In this document: positions 22,602-22,917 of the stretch, in pieces | How positions within the stretch are numbered: the stretch's first letter is position 1 | Layout of the letters: the number at the start of each line of letters is the position of its first letter | Assembly: GCA_963922455.1 (NCBI GenBank) | Contig: CAWUIO010000103.1 | Span: forward strand, 1 to 22,917 | DNA from: CAWUIO01 sp963922455 | GTDB taxonomy: Bacteria > Bacteroidota > Bacteroidia > Cytophagales > Microscillaceae | Length of the DNA: 22,917 bases | Direction: 5' to 3' | Translations under genes and position numbers: made by a program | Notes under the pieces: generated by a model | The model's input: only the letters and a program-made list of their open reading frames with translations | Database searches by the model: none | What the model was told of the DNA's origin: nothing

Positions 22602-22917
22602 ATGAATTTTGCTAGACTTTTAAAACTAATGCTTTGCAGCCTTTTCCTGCTCATAGTAGGATTGGATCAAGCTTATGCCCAGTTAAATGTCTATGAGGCC
22701 GAAAATGACGATAATGATCCCGATGGATCAGTTATTTTTGGTGCCTTTACCCGGAACTCAGCCACAGCCAGCGGAGGCCGTATGGTAGACTTTATCAATC
22801 CTTCTGGAGATTACATCGAGTGGAAAGTCCGGGCAAGTAATACCGGACGCCATGTATTGAGCTTTTTCTATCAGCTCGGTTGGGGCGACGACCGCCCCTT
22901 GGAGCTTTCGGTAAACG
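22602..22917 (+). CDS. Secreted protein with N-terminal CBM6/CBM35-like domain (cut by window edge)
   Basis: The frame is open from the ATG at 22602 to the right end, giving the first 105 residues. Residues 1-27 form a signal peptide with a Leu-rich core and a likely cut after AYA. The mature start LNVYEAEND, followed by GGRMVDFINPSGDYIEWKV and FFYQLGWGDDRPLELSVN, resembles carbohydrate-binding modules of families 6 and 35, where the YEAE strand and GDYIEW/RPL motifs are typical. Such modules often sit on glycoside hydrolases or T9SS-exported surface proteins; the rest of this protein is outside the window, so its main activity cannot be named. Confidence 0.75.
   Translation, partial: MNFARLLKLMLCSLFLLIVGLDQAYAQLNVYEAENDDNDPDGSVIFGAFTRNSATASGGRMVDFINPSGDYIEWKVRASNTGRHVLSFFYQLGWGDDRPLELSVN

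Noticed and set aside
22391..22654. Minus-strand frame of 87 residues overlapping the start of the CBM6-like gene
   Set aside because: Composition is basic and motif-free, it overlaps the well-supported signal-peptide coding region on the other strand, and it lies in AT-rich intergenic DNA.

Overview
The window looks like a chromosomal segment of a Bacteroidota bacterium, most likely a Saprospiraceae member. A Saprospira-like genome is my best guess, but this is inferred and not proven. The evidence is: a large secreted protein with a type IX secretion (gliding motility-type) C-terminal sorting domain; a choice-of-anchor L domain; a degraded outer-membrane beta-barrel receptor; no Shine-Dalgarno sequences before the genes; and a promoter of the Bacteroidota form (TTG, 19 bases, TAnnTTTG) before rpsL.

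Layout. 1-3854: a degenerate repeat copy, an rpsL leader with promoter, then the str operon rpsL-rpsG-fusA-rpsJ ending at a strong intrinsic terminator. 3878-4690 (minus): purine nucleoside phosphorylase, convergent with rpsJ. 4885-6087: a secreted SPOR-type protein and an ICMT-like membrane methyltransferase, 6 bases apart. 6413-9160: a 915-residue secreted T9SS cargo protein. 9391-15021 (minus): four genes in one direction, transcribed as phosphoglucose/phosphomannose isomerase, a conserved small protein, a fused double-ATPase peptide ABC transporter subunit, and RNase R. 15249-17504 (plus): YraN-family nuclease-like protein, GT2 glycosyltransferase, 2-oxoglutarate/Fe(II) oxygenase. 17737-18891 (minus) GNAT-like protein, divergent from an M19 dipeptidase (18990-19979). 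20069-20254: a 61-residue protein. 20424-20987 (minus): an AraC-type regulator with an N-terminal heavy-metal-binding domain. 21121-22062: a Uma2-family gene remnant joined to the tail of an outer-membrane receptor, both broken. 22602 to the right edge: the start of a secreted protein with a CBM6/35-like domain.

The most striking signal is not a gene. A structured repeat of about 130 bases occurs five times (1-107, 6093-6221, 9215-9346, 17599-17728, 20262-20389), on both strands. It has two near-invariant blocks and a GC-rich stem whose two arms change together between copies. Three of the four complete copies put their 3' end 5 to 8 bases beyond the stop codon of a gene pointing towards them, and the fourth faces such a stop at 44 bases. 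This could be an undescribed structured RNA, a 3'-end element or a REP/MITE-like mobile repeat.

The core genes are ordinary housekeeping genes. Also notable are the separation of rpsJ from the rest of the S10 ribosomal operon, an 18-bp perfect palindrome over the isomerase promoter, and the chimeric pseudogene in an AT-rich zone before the last gene.
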